A stretch of DNA of 64,000 nt from Azospirillum brasilense (GCF_008365405.1 NZ_QOKV01000014.1:1-64000); one strand, 5' to 3'; positions 6,643 to 16,162 are shown, counted from the stretch's first letter. A program made the numbers and translations. The notes: generated by a model from the letters alone, not told the origin.

Positions 6643-8271
6643 TCACACCAGACGGCTCTGCTCGATCGCCGCCTTGATGAAGGAGGTGAAGAGCGGGTGC
6701 GGGTCGAAGGGCTTGGACTTCAATTCCGGGTGGAACTGCACGCCGATGAACCAGGGATGGTCCGGGATCTCGACGATCTCGGGCAGTTCGCCGTCCGGCG
6801 ACAGGCCGGAGAACAGCAGGCCGACCTTCTCCAGACGGTCCTTGTAATAGACGTTCACCTCGTAGCGGTGGCGATGGCGCTCGGTGATGTCGGTGGTGCC
6901 GTAGACCTCCGCCACCTTGCTGCCGGGGACCAGCTTCGCCGGGTAGGTGCCGAGCCGCATGGTGCCACCCAGGTCGGTGCCTTCCGTGCGCTTCTCCAGG
7001 CTGTTGCCACGCATCCACTCGGTCATCAGGCCGACCACCGGGTTGCCGGGCTTGCCCAGCTCGGTCGAGCCGGCGTCGACGATCCCGGCCATGTTGCGGG
7101 CTGATTCGATCACCGCCATCTGCATGCCGAAGCAGATGCCGAAATACGGCACCTTGCGCTCACGGGCGAACTGGGCGGCGCGGATCTTGCCCTCCGTGCC
7201 GCGCGAGCCGAAGCCGCCCGGCACCAGGATGCCGTGGACGTTCTCCAGCCGCTGCACCGCGCTGTCGTCCTCGAAGATCTCCGAGTCGATCCAGTCGAGC
7301 TTGACCTTCACGTTGTTGGCGATGCCGCCGTGGGTCAGCGCCTCGGCCAGCGACTTGTAGCTGTCGAGCAGGCTGGTGTACTTGCCGACGACGGCGATGG
7401 TCACCTCGCCCTGCGGCTTGCGCACGCGCTCGACGATGCTGGTCCAGCGCGACAGGTCCGGCTTGCCCTCGGTCGGCAGGCCGAAATAGGCCAGAACCTG
7501 GGTGTCGAAGCCTTCCTCGTGATAGCTGACCGGCACCTGATAGATCGAATCGACGTCCAGGGCGGCGATGACGCGCTCCGGACGGATGTTGCAGAACAGC
7601 GCGATCTTGCGGCGCTCGTTGTCCGGGATCGGGCGGTCGGCGCGGCAGAGCAGGATGTTGGCCTGGATGCCCATGCCCAGCAGCTCCTTCACGGAATGCT
7701 GGGTCGGCTTGGTCTTCAGCTCGCCCGCCGTCGGGATGTAGGGCAGCAGGGTCAGGTGGATGAACAGGGCGTTCTCCGGACCGACCTCATTGCCGAACTG
7801 GCGGATGGCTTCCAGGAAGGGGGTCGACTCGATGTCGCCCACCGTGCCGCCGATCTCGCAGAGAATGAAGTCCTCGTCGGTCGTCTCGGCGCCGATGAAG
7901 TCCTTGATCTGGTCGGTGACGTGCGGAATCACCTGCACGGTCGCGCCCAGATAGTCGCCGCGGCGCTCCTTGGCGATCACGTTCGAATAGATGCGGCCCG
8001 TGGTGATGTTGTCGCCACGGCGCGCGGCCACGCCGGTGAAGCGCTCGTAATGGCCGAGGTCGAGGTCGGTCTCAGCGCCGTCGTCGGTCACATAGACCTC
8101 GCCGTGCTGGTACGGGCTCATCGTGCCGGGGTCCACGTTCAGGTACGGGTCCAGCTTGCGCAGCCGCACCTTGTAGCCGCGCGCCTGGAGAAGCGCCCCA
8201 AGCGCCGCCGACGCCAGACCTTTGCCCAGCGAGGAAACGACGCCACCGGTGATGAAGATGTAGCGAGTCAT
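6643..8271 (-). CDS. pyrG: CTP synthase
   Basis: A 542-residue enzyme converting UTP, ATP and glutamine to CTP. The N-terminal amidoligase domain begins TRYIFITGGVVSSLGKG, the nucleotide-binding signature; the C-terminal class I glutamine amidotransferase domain has the nucleophile segment FGICFGMQMAVIE. Length is that of the family. I start at the ATG at 8271, where homology begins; the frame runs upstream to 8388 through the secG terminator, so the longer form is unlikely. Confidence 0.97.
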   Translation of the reverse strand: MTRYIFITGGVVSSLGKGLASAALGALLQARGYKVRLRKLDPYLNVDPGTMSPYQHGEVYVTDDGAETDLDLGHYERFTGVAARRGDNITTGRIYSNVIAKERRGDYLGATVQVIPHVTDQIKDFIGAETTDEDFILCEIGGTVGDIESTPFLEAIRQFGNEVGPENALFIHLTLLPYIPTAGELKTKPTQHSVKELLGMGIQANILLCRADRPIPDNERRKIALFCNIRPERVIAALDVDSIYQVPVSYHEEGFDTQVLAYFGLPTEGKPDLSRWTSIVERVRKPQGEVTIAVVGKYTSLLDSYKSLAEALTHGGIANNVKVKLDWIDSEIFEDDSAVQRLENVHGILVPGGFGSRGTEGKIRAAQFARERKVPYFGICFGMQMAVIESARNMAGIVDAGSTELGKPGNPVVGLMTEWMRGNSLEKRTEGTDLGGTMRLGTYPAKLVPGSKVAEVYGTTDITERHRHRYEVNVYYKDRLEKVGLLFSGLSPDGELPEIVEIPDHPWFIGVQFHPELKSKPFDPHPLFTSFIKAAIEQSRLV

Positions 8272-8352
8272 GTCCGTCCGAAGACCTTCAGAGCCTGATC
8301 CGTTCCCCGAGTTCGGACCGTCTCCCGGGCGCTGCCCAGATCGACGATCCTC

Positions 8353-8386
8353 AAAAGAAAGAGGCGGCTTCGGGGGAGGCCGCCTC
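8353..8386 (-). terminator. Rho-independent terminator of secG
   Basis: GAGGCGGC (8361-8368) pairs with GCCGCCTC (8379-8386). On the minus strand the stem is followed by TTTCTTTT. It lies 45 nt beyond the secG stop and separates secG from pyrG. Confidence 0.7.
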
Positions 8387-8431
8387 ACGTCAGACCCGGC
8401 CGGAGCCGCGTCGCGTTGTGCCGGGCCGCTG

Positions 8432-8764
8432 TTACTGGGCGACCGGCGGAGCGGGCTGCGCCGGCGTGGCCGGCTGGGCGGGAGCCGCCGGGGCCACGGG
8501 CTGGGCCGGCATCGTGTCGATGATCGAGGTCGGCGCCCGGTGCGCGCCCGCCAGGACCGCCAGGACCAGGCTGGTCGCCATGAAGCAACCCGCCAGGATG
8601 CCGGTGGTCCGCGTCAGCAGATTGGCGGTGCCGCGGGTGGACATCATGCCCCCCATGTTGCCGCCGCCGATGCCGAGACCGCCGCCTTCCGACCGCTGGA
8701 TCAGGATGACCCCGACCAGCGCCAGGGCGATCAGCAGGTGAATGACCAGAAGCACCGATTCCAT
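8432..8764 (-). CDS. secG: Preprotein translocase subunit SecG
   Basis: A 110-residue inner-membrane protein that stimulates SecYE translocation by SecA. Two membrane segments flank the conserved cytosolic loop: residues about 2-22 (VLLVIHLLIALALVGVILIQ), then RSEGGGLGIGGGNMGGMMSTRG and LTRTTGILAGCFMATSLVLA. The C-terminal 35 residues are a Pro/Ala-rich tail with PAQPA-type repeats, common in alphaproteobacterial SecG. The ATG at 8764 gives the canonical N-terminus; upstream residues in the frame look random. Confidence 0.93.
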   Translation of the reverse strand: MESVLLVIHLLIALALVGVILIQRSEGGGLGIGGGNMGGMMSTRGTANLLTRTTGILAGCFMATSLVLAVLAGAHRAPTSIIDTMPAQPVAPAAPAQPATPAQPAPPVAQ

Positions 8765-8892
8765 GCAGCCCGTTCCCTTGATCCCTTCCCGGAGCGGTCC
8801 GCAGGGACCGCCCAAACCAACAGCGCGCCACGGACCTTGGCAAGGGCCCGTGGCGCGCGCCCACTGTTTTTAACGCGGTCCTGCGCGATATG

Positions 8893-9648
8893 CTAGCGGC
8901 AACTGGTGGCGATCGCCCAGAAATCGTCCGCCTTCAGCGCGGCGCCGCCGACCAGCGCGCCGTCCACATTCTCCACCGCCATCAGTTCCGCCGCGTTGCC
9001 CGGCTTGACCGAGCCGCCGTAGAGCACGCGCACCGCGTCGGGATCGGCGGTCTTGCCGGCCAGCTCCGCCCGGATGTGGGCGTGCATCGCCTTGACGTCG
9101 TCGGGAGTCGCGGTCTTGCCGGTGCCGATGGCCCAGACCGGCTCGTAGGCGATGACGGTGTTCGCCGCGGTGGCGCCCTCCGGGATCGAGCCCTTGAGCT
9201 GGCTGGCGACGACGGCGTTGGCCTGCCCGGCGTCGCGCTGGGCCTCCGTCTCGCCGACGCAGATGATGGCGATCAGCCCCGCCTTGTGGGCGGCGGCCGC
9301 CTTGGCGGCGACCTGCGCGTCGGATTCGGCGTGGTCGGCGCGGCGCTCCGAATGGCCGAGGATGACGTAGCGGCAGCCGGCGTCGGTCAGCATGGCCGGG
9401 CTGACGTCGCCGGTGTGCGCGCCGGAGGTCTTGGCGTGGCAGTCCTGCGCGCCGAGCGCCAGCGGGCTGCCGGAGATGGCGTCGCCCACCGGGAACAGCA
9501 GCGGGAAGGGCGGGCACACCAGCATGTCGAAGGCGACCGTCCCGGCCCCCGTCAGGCGCCCGGCGAGGTCGGAGGCGAGATCCAGCCCGTCGGCCTTCAG
9601 CCCGTTCATCTTCCAGTTCCCGGCAATCAGTTTGCGGCGTGCGGCCAT
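8893..9648 (-). CDS. tpiA: Triosephosphate isomerase
   Basis: A 251-residue TIM-barrel enzyme interconverting dihydroxyacetone phosphate and glyceraldehyde 3-phosphate. Motifs seen: AGNWKMNG near the N-terminus with the catalytic Lys; LGHSERR with the electrophilic His; AYEPVWAIGTG with the catalytic Glu and flexible loop; and YGGSVKPGN and GGAAL for phosphate binding. The ATG at 9648 follows GGAGGA. It is divergent from the ppiD-trpE operon and upstream of secG on the same strand, a common alphaproteobacterial order. Confidence 0.97.
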   Translation of the reverse strand: MAARRKLIAGNWKMNGLKADGLDLASDLAGRLTGAGTVAFDMLVCPPFPLLFPVGDAISGSPLALGAQDCHAKTSGAHTGDVSPAMLTDAGCRYVILGHSERRADHAESDAQVAAKAAAAHKAGLIAIICVGETEAQRDAGQANAVVASQLKGSIPEGATAANTVIAYEPVWAIGTGKTATPDDVKAMHAHIRAELAGKTADPDAVRVLYGGSVKPGNAAELMAVENVDGALVGGAALKADDFWAIATSCR

Positions 9649-9864
9649 GGCGTTTTCGTCCTCCGGCTCTCGTTTGTTGGTGTGGGTGTTCGTTTTCAAA
9701 GTGCGCCCCCTGTCTAGCAAGGAGCGACTGGCATTTCCACCCGTCCAACGGGTTCTTTCCGATGGGGAATCGCGGGGGAAATGGGGTGTTGCCGGGCTTT
9801 CGCGGGGTGCCTATGATGCCGCCCCGGCCGCAGGGCCGCCCATTGCGCACTCACTTCGGGTCCC

Positions 9865-11751
9865 ATGCTTCAGTTCATCCGCACTTACGCCGGTTCGTGG
9901 GTCGTCAAGATCCTGTTCGTGCTCCTCATCGTCAGCTTCGCGGCCTGGGGCATCGGCGACATGATCCGCACAGGCGGGATCTCCAGCACCGTCGCCTCCG
10001 TCGGCAAGGTGGAGATCGACCGGGCGGAGCTGGACCAGGAGTTTCGCCGCCAGATGGAGCGGCTGCGCCCGATGGTCGGTGGCAACCTGACGACGGAACA
10101 GGCGCGCCAGTTCGGCCTGCTCGACCAGTCGCTGTCGGCGCTGGTGCAGCGCGCGCTCTACGATCAGGCCGCGCGCGACGCCGGGATCTCGGTCGGCCCG
10201 GACGTGGTGCGCCAGCGCATCGCCGAGGAGCCGGCCTTCCGCAACGCGCAGAACCAGTTCGACGCGGCCCAGTTCCGCAGCGTGCTGCGCAACAACCAGC
10301 TGACCGAGGACGGCTACGTCGCCCTGCTGCGCCGCGAGACCGCGCGCGAGCTGGTCGCCGGTGCGGTCGGCGCCGGGGTGACCCCGCCGAAGCCGCTGGT
10401 CCAGGACCTCTACCGCTTCCGCGGGGAGCGCCGCGTGGCCGAGGTGGTCACCCTGCCCAACGCCGCCATCGGCGATGTCGGCGTGCCCGACGAGGCGGAG
10501 CTGACCCGCTATTACGAGGACCATCAGGTCCGCTTCACCGCTCCGGAATACCGCGCGCTGAGCATCGCCCAGCTTTCCGCCGACGAGATCGCCAAGGACA
10601 TCCAGATCCCCGACAACGAACTCCGTGCCGCCTACGACGAGCGCGCCGACGAACTCGGCACGCCGGAGCGCCGCACGGTGGGGATGGTCCTGGCCGACGA
10701 CGAAGCGAAGGCGAAGCAGATCGCCGAGGCCGCCAAGACGAAGGGCCTGACCGCCGCCGCCAAGGACGCCGGGACCGACGTCATCACGCTCGACAACGTC
10801 ACCCGCAACGAGCTGCCGGAGATCGGCGACGCCGCTTTCGCGCTGGCCCAGGGTGCGGTCAGCGACGCGGTGCGCAGCGGGCTGGGCTGGCATGTGCTGA
10901 CGGTCACCGCCATCCAGCCGGGCGCCACCAAGACCTTCGAGGAGGCCCGCGACCAGCTCCTGGCCGAGCTGCGCAAGGAGAAGGCGATGGACTCGCTCTA
11001 CTCCATCGCCAACCGGGTCGAGGACCAGCTCGCCAGCGGCGCTCCGCTGGAGGAGGTCGCCCAGGCCCAGTCGCTGCCCATCGCCAAGATCGCCGCGGTC
11101 GACAGCAGCGGCAAGGCGCCGGACGGCAAGGACGCCGCCCCGGGCCGCCCGAACTTCGCCGCCATGGTGCAGACCGCCTTCCAGCTCGCCTCCGGCGCCA
11201 CCTCGAACCTGACCGAGGCCCCCAACAACGTCTTCTACGCCGTGCGCGTCGACGGCGTGACGCCGGCCGCGCCCAAGCCGCTGGCCGAGGTGCGCGATCA
11301 GGCCGTCGCCGGCTGGCAGGACGACAAGCGCGCCAAGCTGGCCGCCGAGAAGGCCCAGGACATCGCCGCCAAGCTGAAGCAGGGCTCGGAGGCCGCGGCG
11401 CAGGACGTCGCCAGCCAGTCCGGCGCCAGCTTCGCCATGACCACGCCCTTCACCCGCGACGCCCGTTCGGTCGAGGGCCTGCCGGGCGATCTGGTGCGCA
11501 AGCTGTTCGAGGGGAAGCCCGGCGAGACGGTGACCGGCGCCACCGCCGACAGCCAGGTCGTCGCCCGCCTGAAGGAGATCATCCCGGCGGACCCGGCGGC
11601 CAGCGACGCCACGCTGGCGACCGTGGAGAGCACCGTCGCCCAGGGGCTGGAAAGCGACATCATGGCCCAGTTCGGCAACGCGCTGCGCAACAGCTACCCG
11701 GTCGAGGTTCACCGCAACCGCATCGACCAGTTCTTCGCCAGCGGCAACTAA
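9865..11751 (+). CDS. PpiD/SurA-type periplasmic peptidyl-prolyl isomerase chaperone
   Basis: A 628-residue membrane-anchored chaperone. A single transmembrane anchor spans about residues 13-32 (VVKILFVLLIVSFAAWGIGD). A SurA_N-like domain follows (about 40-160), then a parvulin-type region with PERRTVGMVLADDEAK and LGWHVLTVTAIQPG. PpiD proteins sit at the Sec translocon exit and assist folding of outer-membrane proteins. The parvulin core is poorly conserved, so isomerase activity is uncertain. trpE begins 37 nt later, so the two are probably cotranscribed. The ribosome-binding site is weak (CGGG). Confidence 0.88.
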   Translation: MLQFIRTYAGSWVVKILFVLLIVSFAAWGIGDMIRTGGISSTVASVGKVEIDRAELDQEFRRQMERLRPMVGGNLTTEQARQFGLLDQSLSALVQRALYDQAARDAGISVGPDVVRQRIAEEPAFRNAQNQFDAAQFRSVLRNNQLTEDGYVALLRRETARELVAGAVGAGVTPPKPLVQDLYRFRGERRVAEVVTLPNAAIGDVGVPDEAELTRYYEDHQVRFTAPEYRALSIAQLSADEIAKDIQIPDNELRAAYDERADELGTPERRTVGMVLADDEAKAKQIAEAAKTKGLTAAAKDAGTDVITLDNVTRNELPEIGDAAFALAQGAVSDAVRSGLGWHVLTVTAIQPGATKTFEEARDQLLAELRKEKAMDSLYSIANRVEDQLASGAPLEEVAQAQSLPIAKIAAVDSSGKAPDGKDAAPGRPNFAAMVQTAFQLASGATSNLTEAPNNVFYAVRVDGVTPAAPKPLAEVRDQAVAGWQDDKRAKLAAEKAQDIAAKLKQGSEAAAQDVASQSGASFAMTTPFTRDARSVEGLPGDLVRKLFEGKPGETVTGATADSQVVARLKEIIPADPAASDATLATVESTVAQGLESDIMAQFGNALRNSYPVEVHRNRIDQFFASGN

Positions 11752-11788
11752 CCCCACTCAATCGCCCCACTCAGCCGAGGCCCGTCCC

Positions 11789-13300
11789 GTGAAGGTTCAG
11801 CCGGAATTCGCCGCCTTCCACACCGCTTATGAGGCCGGCAAGCCGCAGGTGGTGTGGACCACGCTGGTCAGCGATCTGGAGACCCCGGTCTCCGCCTACA
11901 TGAAGCTGGCCGACGGGCGCCCCTACGGCTTCCTCTTCGAATCGGCGGAGCGCGGGGCGGGATCGCGGCGCGACCGCTACTCGGTGATCGGCTTCAAGCC
12001 CGATCTGGTGTGGCGCTGCCGCCGCGACCGGGCGGAGGTGAACCGCAACGCCCTGCACGACCGCGACGCTTACGAGCCCATCGACACCGCCCCGCTGGAG
12101 TCGCTGCGCGCCCTCATCAACGAGAGCCGAATCGACCTGCCGGACGCCCTGCCGCCGATGGCCGCCGGCCTGTTCGGCTACCTGACCTACGACATGGTCC
12201 GGCTGATGGAGCGGCTGCCGGACGACAACCCGGACGAGCTGGGCATCCCCGACGCCATCCTGTCCCGTCCCAGCATCGTCGCCATCTTCGACAGCCACAC
12301 CGATTCGGTGACGCTGGTCACCCCCGTCTGGCCGAAGCCGGGCGTCGATGGCAACGCCGCCTATGGCGACGCCCGCGAGCGTCTGATGGACGCGGTGGCC
12401 GATCTGGAGCGCCCCCTGCCCTACCGGCGGGAGCCGCGGACCAAGGACGGGTTGCCGCTCGCCTGGACCTCCAACACGACGCGCGAGGAGTATCACGCGA
12501 TCGTGGAGCGGGCGAAGGAGTACATCCGGGCCGGCGACATCTTCCAGGTCGTGCCGTCCCAGCGCATCCGCTTCCCCTTCAAGCCGTCGCCGCTGGCGCT
12601 GTACCGCACGCTGCGCCGCCTGAACCCGTCGCCCTTCCTGTTCCACTGCGACTTCGGCGAGCTGTCGGTCGTCGGCTCCAGCCCGGAAATCCTGGTGCGC
12701 GTGCGCGACGGCAAGGTGACCGTCCGTCCCATCGCCGGCACCCGCAAGCGCGGCGCCACGGCGGCGGAGGACCAGGCGCTGGCCGAGGATCTGCTGAGCG
12801 ATCCCAAGGAACTGGCCGAGCATCTGATGCTGCTCGACCTGGGGCGCAACGACGTGGGCCGAGTGGCGCGCACCGGCACCGTCAAGGTGACGCAGAAGAT
12901 GATCGTGGAGCTGTACAGCCACGTCATGCACATCGTCTCCAACGTCGAGGGCGATCTCGACCCGAAGCACGACGCGCTGGACGCCCTGATCGCCGGCTTC
13001 CCGGCCGGAACCGTGTCGGGGGCGCCGAAGGTCCGCGCCATGCAGATCATCGACGAGCTGGAAAAGGCCCGCCGCGGGGTCTATGCCGGCTGCGTCGGCT
13101 ATTTCGGCGCGTCGGGCGCCATGGACACCTGCATCGCGCTGCGCACCGCCGTGCTGAAGGACGGCATGATGTACGTGCAGGCCGGCGGCGGCGTGGTCGC
13201 CGACAGCGATCCGGAGGCCGAGTATCAGGAGACCGTCAACAAGTCGATGGCCCTGATCCGCGCCGCGGAGGAAACCGTCCGCGAGACCTCTGCCCGGTAA
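11789..13300 (+). CDS. trpE: Anthranilate synthase component I
   Basis: A 503-residue chorismate-using enzyme making anthranilate, the first step of tryptophan synthesis. The FLFESAE segment (residues 48-54) is the LLES-type motif of the tryptophan feedback site. The catalytic region has IAGTRKRG, LLSDPKELAEHLMLLDLGRND and AGFPAGTVSGAPK. The start is GTG at 11789, preceded by GAGG eight bases upstream. It is not fused to trpG; the partner gene lies 3 kb downstream at 16317. I see no leader peptide or attenuator in the 37-nt gap before it, so any regulation must act elsewhere or through feedback inhibition. Confidence 0.96.
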   Translation: MKVQPEFAAFHTAYEAGKPQVVWTTLVSDLETPVSAYMKLADGRPYGFLFESAERGAGSRRDRYSVIGFKPDLVWRCRRDRAEVNRNALHDRDAYEPIDTAPLESLRALINESRIDLPDALPPMAAGLFGYLTYDMVRLMERLPDDNPDELGIPDAILSRPSIVAIFDSHTDSVTLVTPVWPKPGVDGNAAYGDARERLMDAVADLERPLPYRREPRTKDGLPLAWTSNTTREEYHAIVERAKEYIRAGDIFQVVPSQRIRFPFKPSPLALYRTLRRLNPSPFLFHCDFGELSVVGSSPEILVRVRDGKVTVRPIAGTRKRGATAAEDQALAEDLLSDPKELAEHLMLLDLGRNDVGRVARTGTVKVTQKMIVELYSHVMHIVSNVEGDLDPKHDALDALIAGFPAGTVSGAPKVRAMQIIDELEKARRGVYAGCVGYFGASGAMDTCIALRTAVLKDGMMYVQAGGGVVADSDPEAEYQETVNKSMALIRAAEETVRETSAR

Positions 13301-13307
13301 GGACCGC

Positions 13308-14111
13308 ATGCCCCTCGATGCGCTGCTGCTGCCGCTGATCGTCAAGATCGTGGCGGCGGCCCTGGTCGTCGTCGCCGCCTCGCTGGCGGCGGAGAAGGCC
13401 GGCCCCTTCTACGGCGGCATGATCACCGCCCTGCCCGTCTCCACCGGACCGGCCTTCGTAATGCTCGCGATGGAGCATGGCGATCCCTTCGTCGCGGACG
13501 CCGCCCTGTCGGGAATGGTCGGCAACGCGACCATCGTCCTCTATCTGGCGCTTCTGGTGCGGATCGCCCCGCTCTGGAGCATGCCCGCGACGGTCGTCTC
13601 CAGTTCGGCCTTCTGGATCGCCGTGGCGGCCACCCTGCGCTCCGCCGTCGATTGGACTCTGCCGCTGGCGCTGCTGCTGACGCTGGCCTGCTACGGGATC
13701 GCCGCCTGGGCGGTGTCCGCGCCGATCCCGCAGGACAAGACGGTCCGGGTGGCGCGGTCGCGCTGGTACGACATCCCGGCCCGCGCCGGCCTGGTCGGCC
13801 TTCTGGTCGCCACCGTGACCACGCTCAGCCACAGCATCGGGCCGGCGGCCACCGGCATCGCCGCTGTGTTCCCCATCGCCCTCACCAGCCTGACGGTGAT
13901 CCTGCACGGCCGCCTGGGCGGCGGCGTGGTCGCCGCGGCGATGCGCAGCGCGCTGCTGACCAACCCCGGCCTCGCCCTGGCGCTGACCACCGCCCATCTG
14001 CTGGCCGAACCCGCCGGACGGTTCGTCGCGCTCGGCGTCGCCCTGGTGGTGTCGCTGTCCTGGGCCGGCGGCCTGCTGGTGTGGCGGCTGCGCCGTCCTC
14101 CGGCGGCCTAA
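13308..14111 (+). CDS. Integral membrane protein of unknown function
   Basis: A 267-residue hydrophobic protein with about eight predicted membrane segments. No catalytic motif is recognisable. It begins seven bases after trpE with an AAGGA ribosome-binding site, so it is expressed from the trpE transcript. FYGGMITALPVSTGPAF near residue 37 and the internal LLVATVTTLSHSIGPAATG resemble each other in carrying a GP-rich turn, which could reflect an internal two-fold repeat. An export or import role linked to aromatic metabolites is only a guess from position. Confidence 0.72.
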   Translation: MPLDALLLPLIVKIVAAALVVVAASLAAEKAGPFYGGMITALPVSTGPAFVMLAMEHGDPFVADAALSGMVGNATIVLYLALLVRIAPLWSMPATVVSSSAFWIAVAATLRSAVDWTLPLALLLTLACYGIAAWAVSAPIPQDKTVRVARSRWYDIPARAGLVGLLVATVTTLSHSIGPAATGIAAVFPIALTSLTVILHGRLGGGVVAAAMRSALLTNPGLALALTTAHLLAEPAGRFVALGVALVVSLSWAGGLLVWRLRRPPAA

Positions 14112-14138
14112 GTCTTTCTCAGGCCTAAGTCTTCCTCA
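14105..14138. repeat. 17-bp tandem duplication between convergent genes
   Basis: GGCCTAAGTCTTTCTCA (14105-14121) is followed by GGCCTAAGTCTTCCTCA (14122-14138), 16 of 17 identical. The first copy contains the stop codon of the membrane-protein gene, the second touches the stop codon of the convergent HMA gene. Confidence 0.85.
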
Positions 14139-14339
14139 CGCTTGGCCGCTGAAGTCGAAGCCGGCGCCTTCCACGGCCTTCCTCACCGTTTCCGGGGCGA
14201 CTCCGCCCTCCACCGCCACGGTGCCGGCGTCCAGGTCCACCGTCACGGCGGCGCCCGGCGCCAGCTTGCCGATGGCGTTGGTGACGGAGCGGGCGCAGCC
14301 GCCGCAGGTCATGCCGCCGACCTTGTAGGTGTCAGCCAT
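14136..14339 (-). CDS. Heavy-metal-associated (HMA) domain protein, CopZ-like
   Basis: A 67-residue single-domain protein with the fold and motif of copper chaperones: GGMTCGGCARSV gives Met-x-Cys-x2-Cys at residues 10-15. The family delivers Cu(I) or another soft metal to P-type ATPases or sensors. No ATPase gene is next to it; a polysaccharide deacetylase gene lies 27 nt upstream on the same strand. Metal specificity cannot be read with confidence. Confidence 0.9.
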   Translation of the reverse strand: MADTYKVGGMTCGGCARSVTNAIGKLAPGAAVTVDLDAGTVAVEGGVAPETVRKAVEGAGFDFSGQA

Positions 14340-14366
14340 GGAACTCTCCTCAAGCGGGACCGGCGG

Positions 14367-15578
14367 TCACCCGCCGGCGTGATGGGCGCGCACGACGGCG
14401 CTGACCGGAACCAGGACGAAGCCGCGTTTCTGCACCTCCGGCATCCAGGAGGCGAGTGCGTCGATTGTCGCATCGTGCGGGTGGCCGATGGCGATGGCGT
14501 AGCCCTGCTTGCGCGCCACCTGCTCCGTCTTGGCGAGCTGGCCGCGCACCGCGGACACGGTCATCTCGTTGTCCAGAAAGATGTCGCGTCCGGCGAAGGG
14601 CATCTGAAGTTCCCGCGCGAGGGTCAGGCCGGCGCTCTTCGCGGTGGTCCGGCTGTCCAGCCACAACAGGCCGCGCCGCGCGATCTCCCCCAGCACGGGC
14701 GCCATGGCCGCGGAATCGGCGGTGAAGCGGCTGCCCATGTGGTTGTTCACCCCGACATAACCGTCGAAGCTGTCCAGCGCCGCCTTGGTCCGACGCAGGA
14801 TCTCCCCCTTGTCGAGCGACACGCGCAGCGCCAGCGGCCCCGGATCGGCGGAGCCGCTGGGTTCCATGGGAAGATGCAGCATCAGCTCGTGTCCGGCGGC
14901 GCGGGCGGCGCGGGCCTGGGCCGGCAGCTCGTGGGCGTAGGGCAGCCAGGCCAGCGTCAGCGGCGCCGGCAGCGACACCGTGCGGTTCGAGCGCTTGCGG
15001 TCCACGCCCATGTCGTCGATGACGATGGCGATGGCCGGCTTGCCCGGCGGGGCCCGGAAGGGCAGCGCGTTCTTCTTCCACAATGGTGAGCCGGGAGCCA
15101 CCTTGGGCGGTTCCGCCGGGACCATGGGAGGCGGCAGCATCGCCACCACCGGCTTCGGCGTCAGGACCGGCGGCGGGGGCGGTGCGGGAACCGGAACGGG
15201 GGCCAGAGCCGGGGCCTCGGTCACCTGCGGAGCCGGAGTCGGCGCGGGAACCGGCGCCGGAGCGGGTTCGGCCTCGCGAACCGGAGGCGGGGGCGGTGCC
15301 TCCGCGACCTTGGGGGGTAGGGGCGCCTTGATCGGCGCGGCCGGGGCGATGACCGGCGCCTCCCGCTCCACGACGGTCTCCGTCTCCGGCGCGTCGCGCC
15401 CGATGATGAAGCGCGCGCCGAGCGCCACCGCGAAGACCGCGATCACACCGGCCAGCGCCAGCAGGACCGGCGAGATGGCACGCCCCGATGCCGTCCGTCC
15501 CGATGCAGCGGCCGGTGTTTTCGGTGATGGCTTCCGTGCCGCGGCTTTCTGGGGCTTGCGCGGCGATTTTCTGGCCAT
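14367..15578 (-). CDS. Divergent polysaccharide deacetylase family protein (YibQ-like)
   Basis: A 403-residue protein. A basic N-terminus is followed by one membrane segment (about residues 36-56), a long Pro/Ala/Val-rich linker to about residue 170, and then a divergent polysaccharide deacetylase domain. Seen motifs are AIVIDDMGVDR, LMLHLPMEP, NNHMGSRFT and AIGHPHDATI, which replace the usual NodB metal-binding sites. The family is periplasmic and often sits beside the murein hydrolase activator EnvC or a CtpA protease; neither is here. The start at 15578 lacks a good ribosome-binding site; an upstream ATG at 15626 is possible. Confidence 0.85.
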   Translation of the reverse strand: MARKSPRKPQKAAARKPSPKTPAAASGRTASGRAISPVLLALAGVIAVFAVALGARFIIGRDAPETETVVEREAPVIAPAAPIKAPLPPKVAEAPPPPPVREAEPAPAPVPAPTPAPQVTEAPALAPVPVPAPPPPPVLTPKPVVAMLPPPMVPAEPPKVAPGSPLWKKNALPFRAPPGKPAIAIVIDDMGVDRKRSNRTVSLPAPLTLAWLPYAHELPAQARAARAAGHELMLHLPMEPSGSADPGPLALRVSLDKGEILRRTKAALDSFDGYVGVNNHMGSRFTADSAAMAPVLGEIARRGLLWLDSRTTAKSAGLTLARELQMPFAGRDIFLDNEMTVSAVRGQLAKTEQVARKQGYAIAIGHPHDATIDALASWMPEVQKRGFVLVPVSAVVRAHHAGG

Positions 15579-15697
15579 GGAAAGGAATCTCGAACCCTGG
15601 TTTCCGGTTTGCGCGCAAGGTGGCACCCCCGCACCGTCCCTGCAACAGCGGAGCGGGGTGGAGGTCTCCGCCGGCTGGGACTATGCTGTGACCCGCC

Positions 15698-16162
15698 ATG
15701 CTTCGCGCCCTACCCCTCCTGGCCGTCCTCACCGCCGCCGCCGCGCCGCCGGCCCTCGCCGACGAGGTCCGCTGCCCGCCCAGCCTGACCGTGCAGGCCC
15801 AGCCGGAGGCGCCCGGCGGCTGGTCGCCCTACCCGGCGAAGGACCAGCACGCCTTCGCCGGCGTCGCTCTGGTCGAGGGCGACCGGACGGCGCAGATGAC
15901 GCCTCCCTCCCTGCCCGCCGCCCCGGCGGGGCTGGAGCCGGACCGCAGCCTGCGGCGGGGCCGCTCGGAAATCCGACAATGGGACTTCCCCGCCGCGCGG
16001 CGCGACAACGTCTTCCTGATCTGCCGTTACAATGGAACGCAGGCCACGCTGGCCATCGACCTGCCGCGCACCGTGCGGCGCTGCCAGATCACCGAGGAGA
16101 CCGACGCGCGCGGCATGGTCCTGGACAAGCCCGCAATGGCGCCACAGTTCCTCTGCCGCTGA
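15698..16162 (+). CDS. Exported protein of unknown function (possible STY0301-like)
   Basis: A 154-residue protein with a clear signal peptide (MLRALPLLAVLTAAAAPPALA). The mature part has four Cys residues: CPPSLTV near its start, ICRYNGT and RRCQITEE in the middle, and a terminal LCR. A Cys-Pro-Pro start followed by a late CxY segment is reminiscent of the STY0301 family of exported hypotheticals, a weak resemblance from memory. It is divergent from the deacetylase gene and precedes trpG by about 155 nt. Confidence 0.7.
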   Translation: MLRALPLLAVLTAAAAPPALADEVRCPPSLTVQAQPEAPGGWSPYPAKDQHAFAGVALVEGDRTAQMTPPSLPAAPAGLEPDRSLRRGRSEIRQWDFPAARRDNVFLICRYNGTQATLAIDLPRTVRRCQITEETDARGMVLDKPAMAPQFLCR

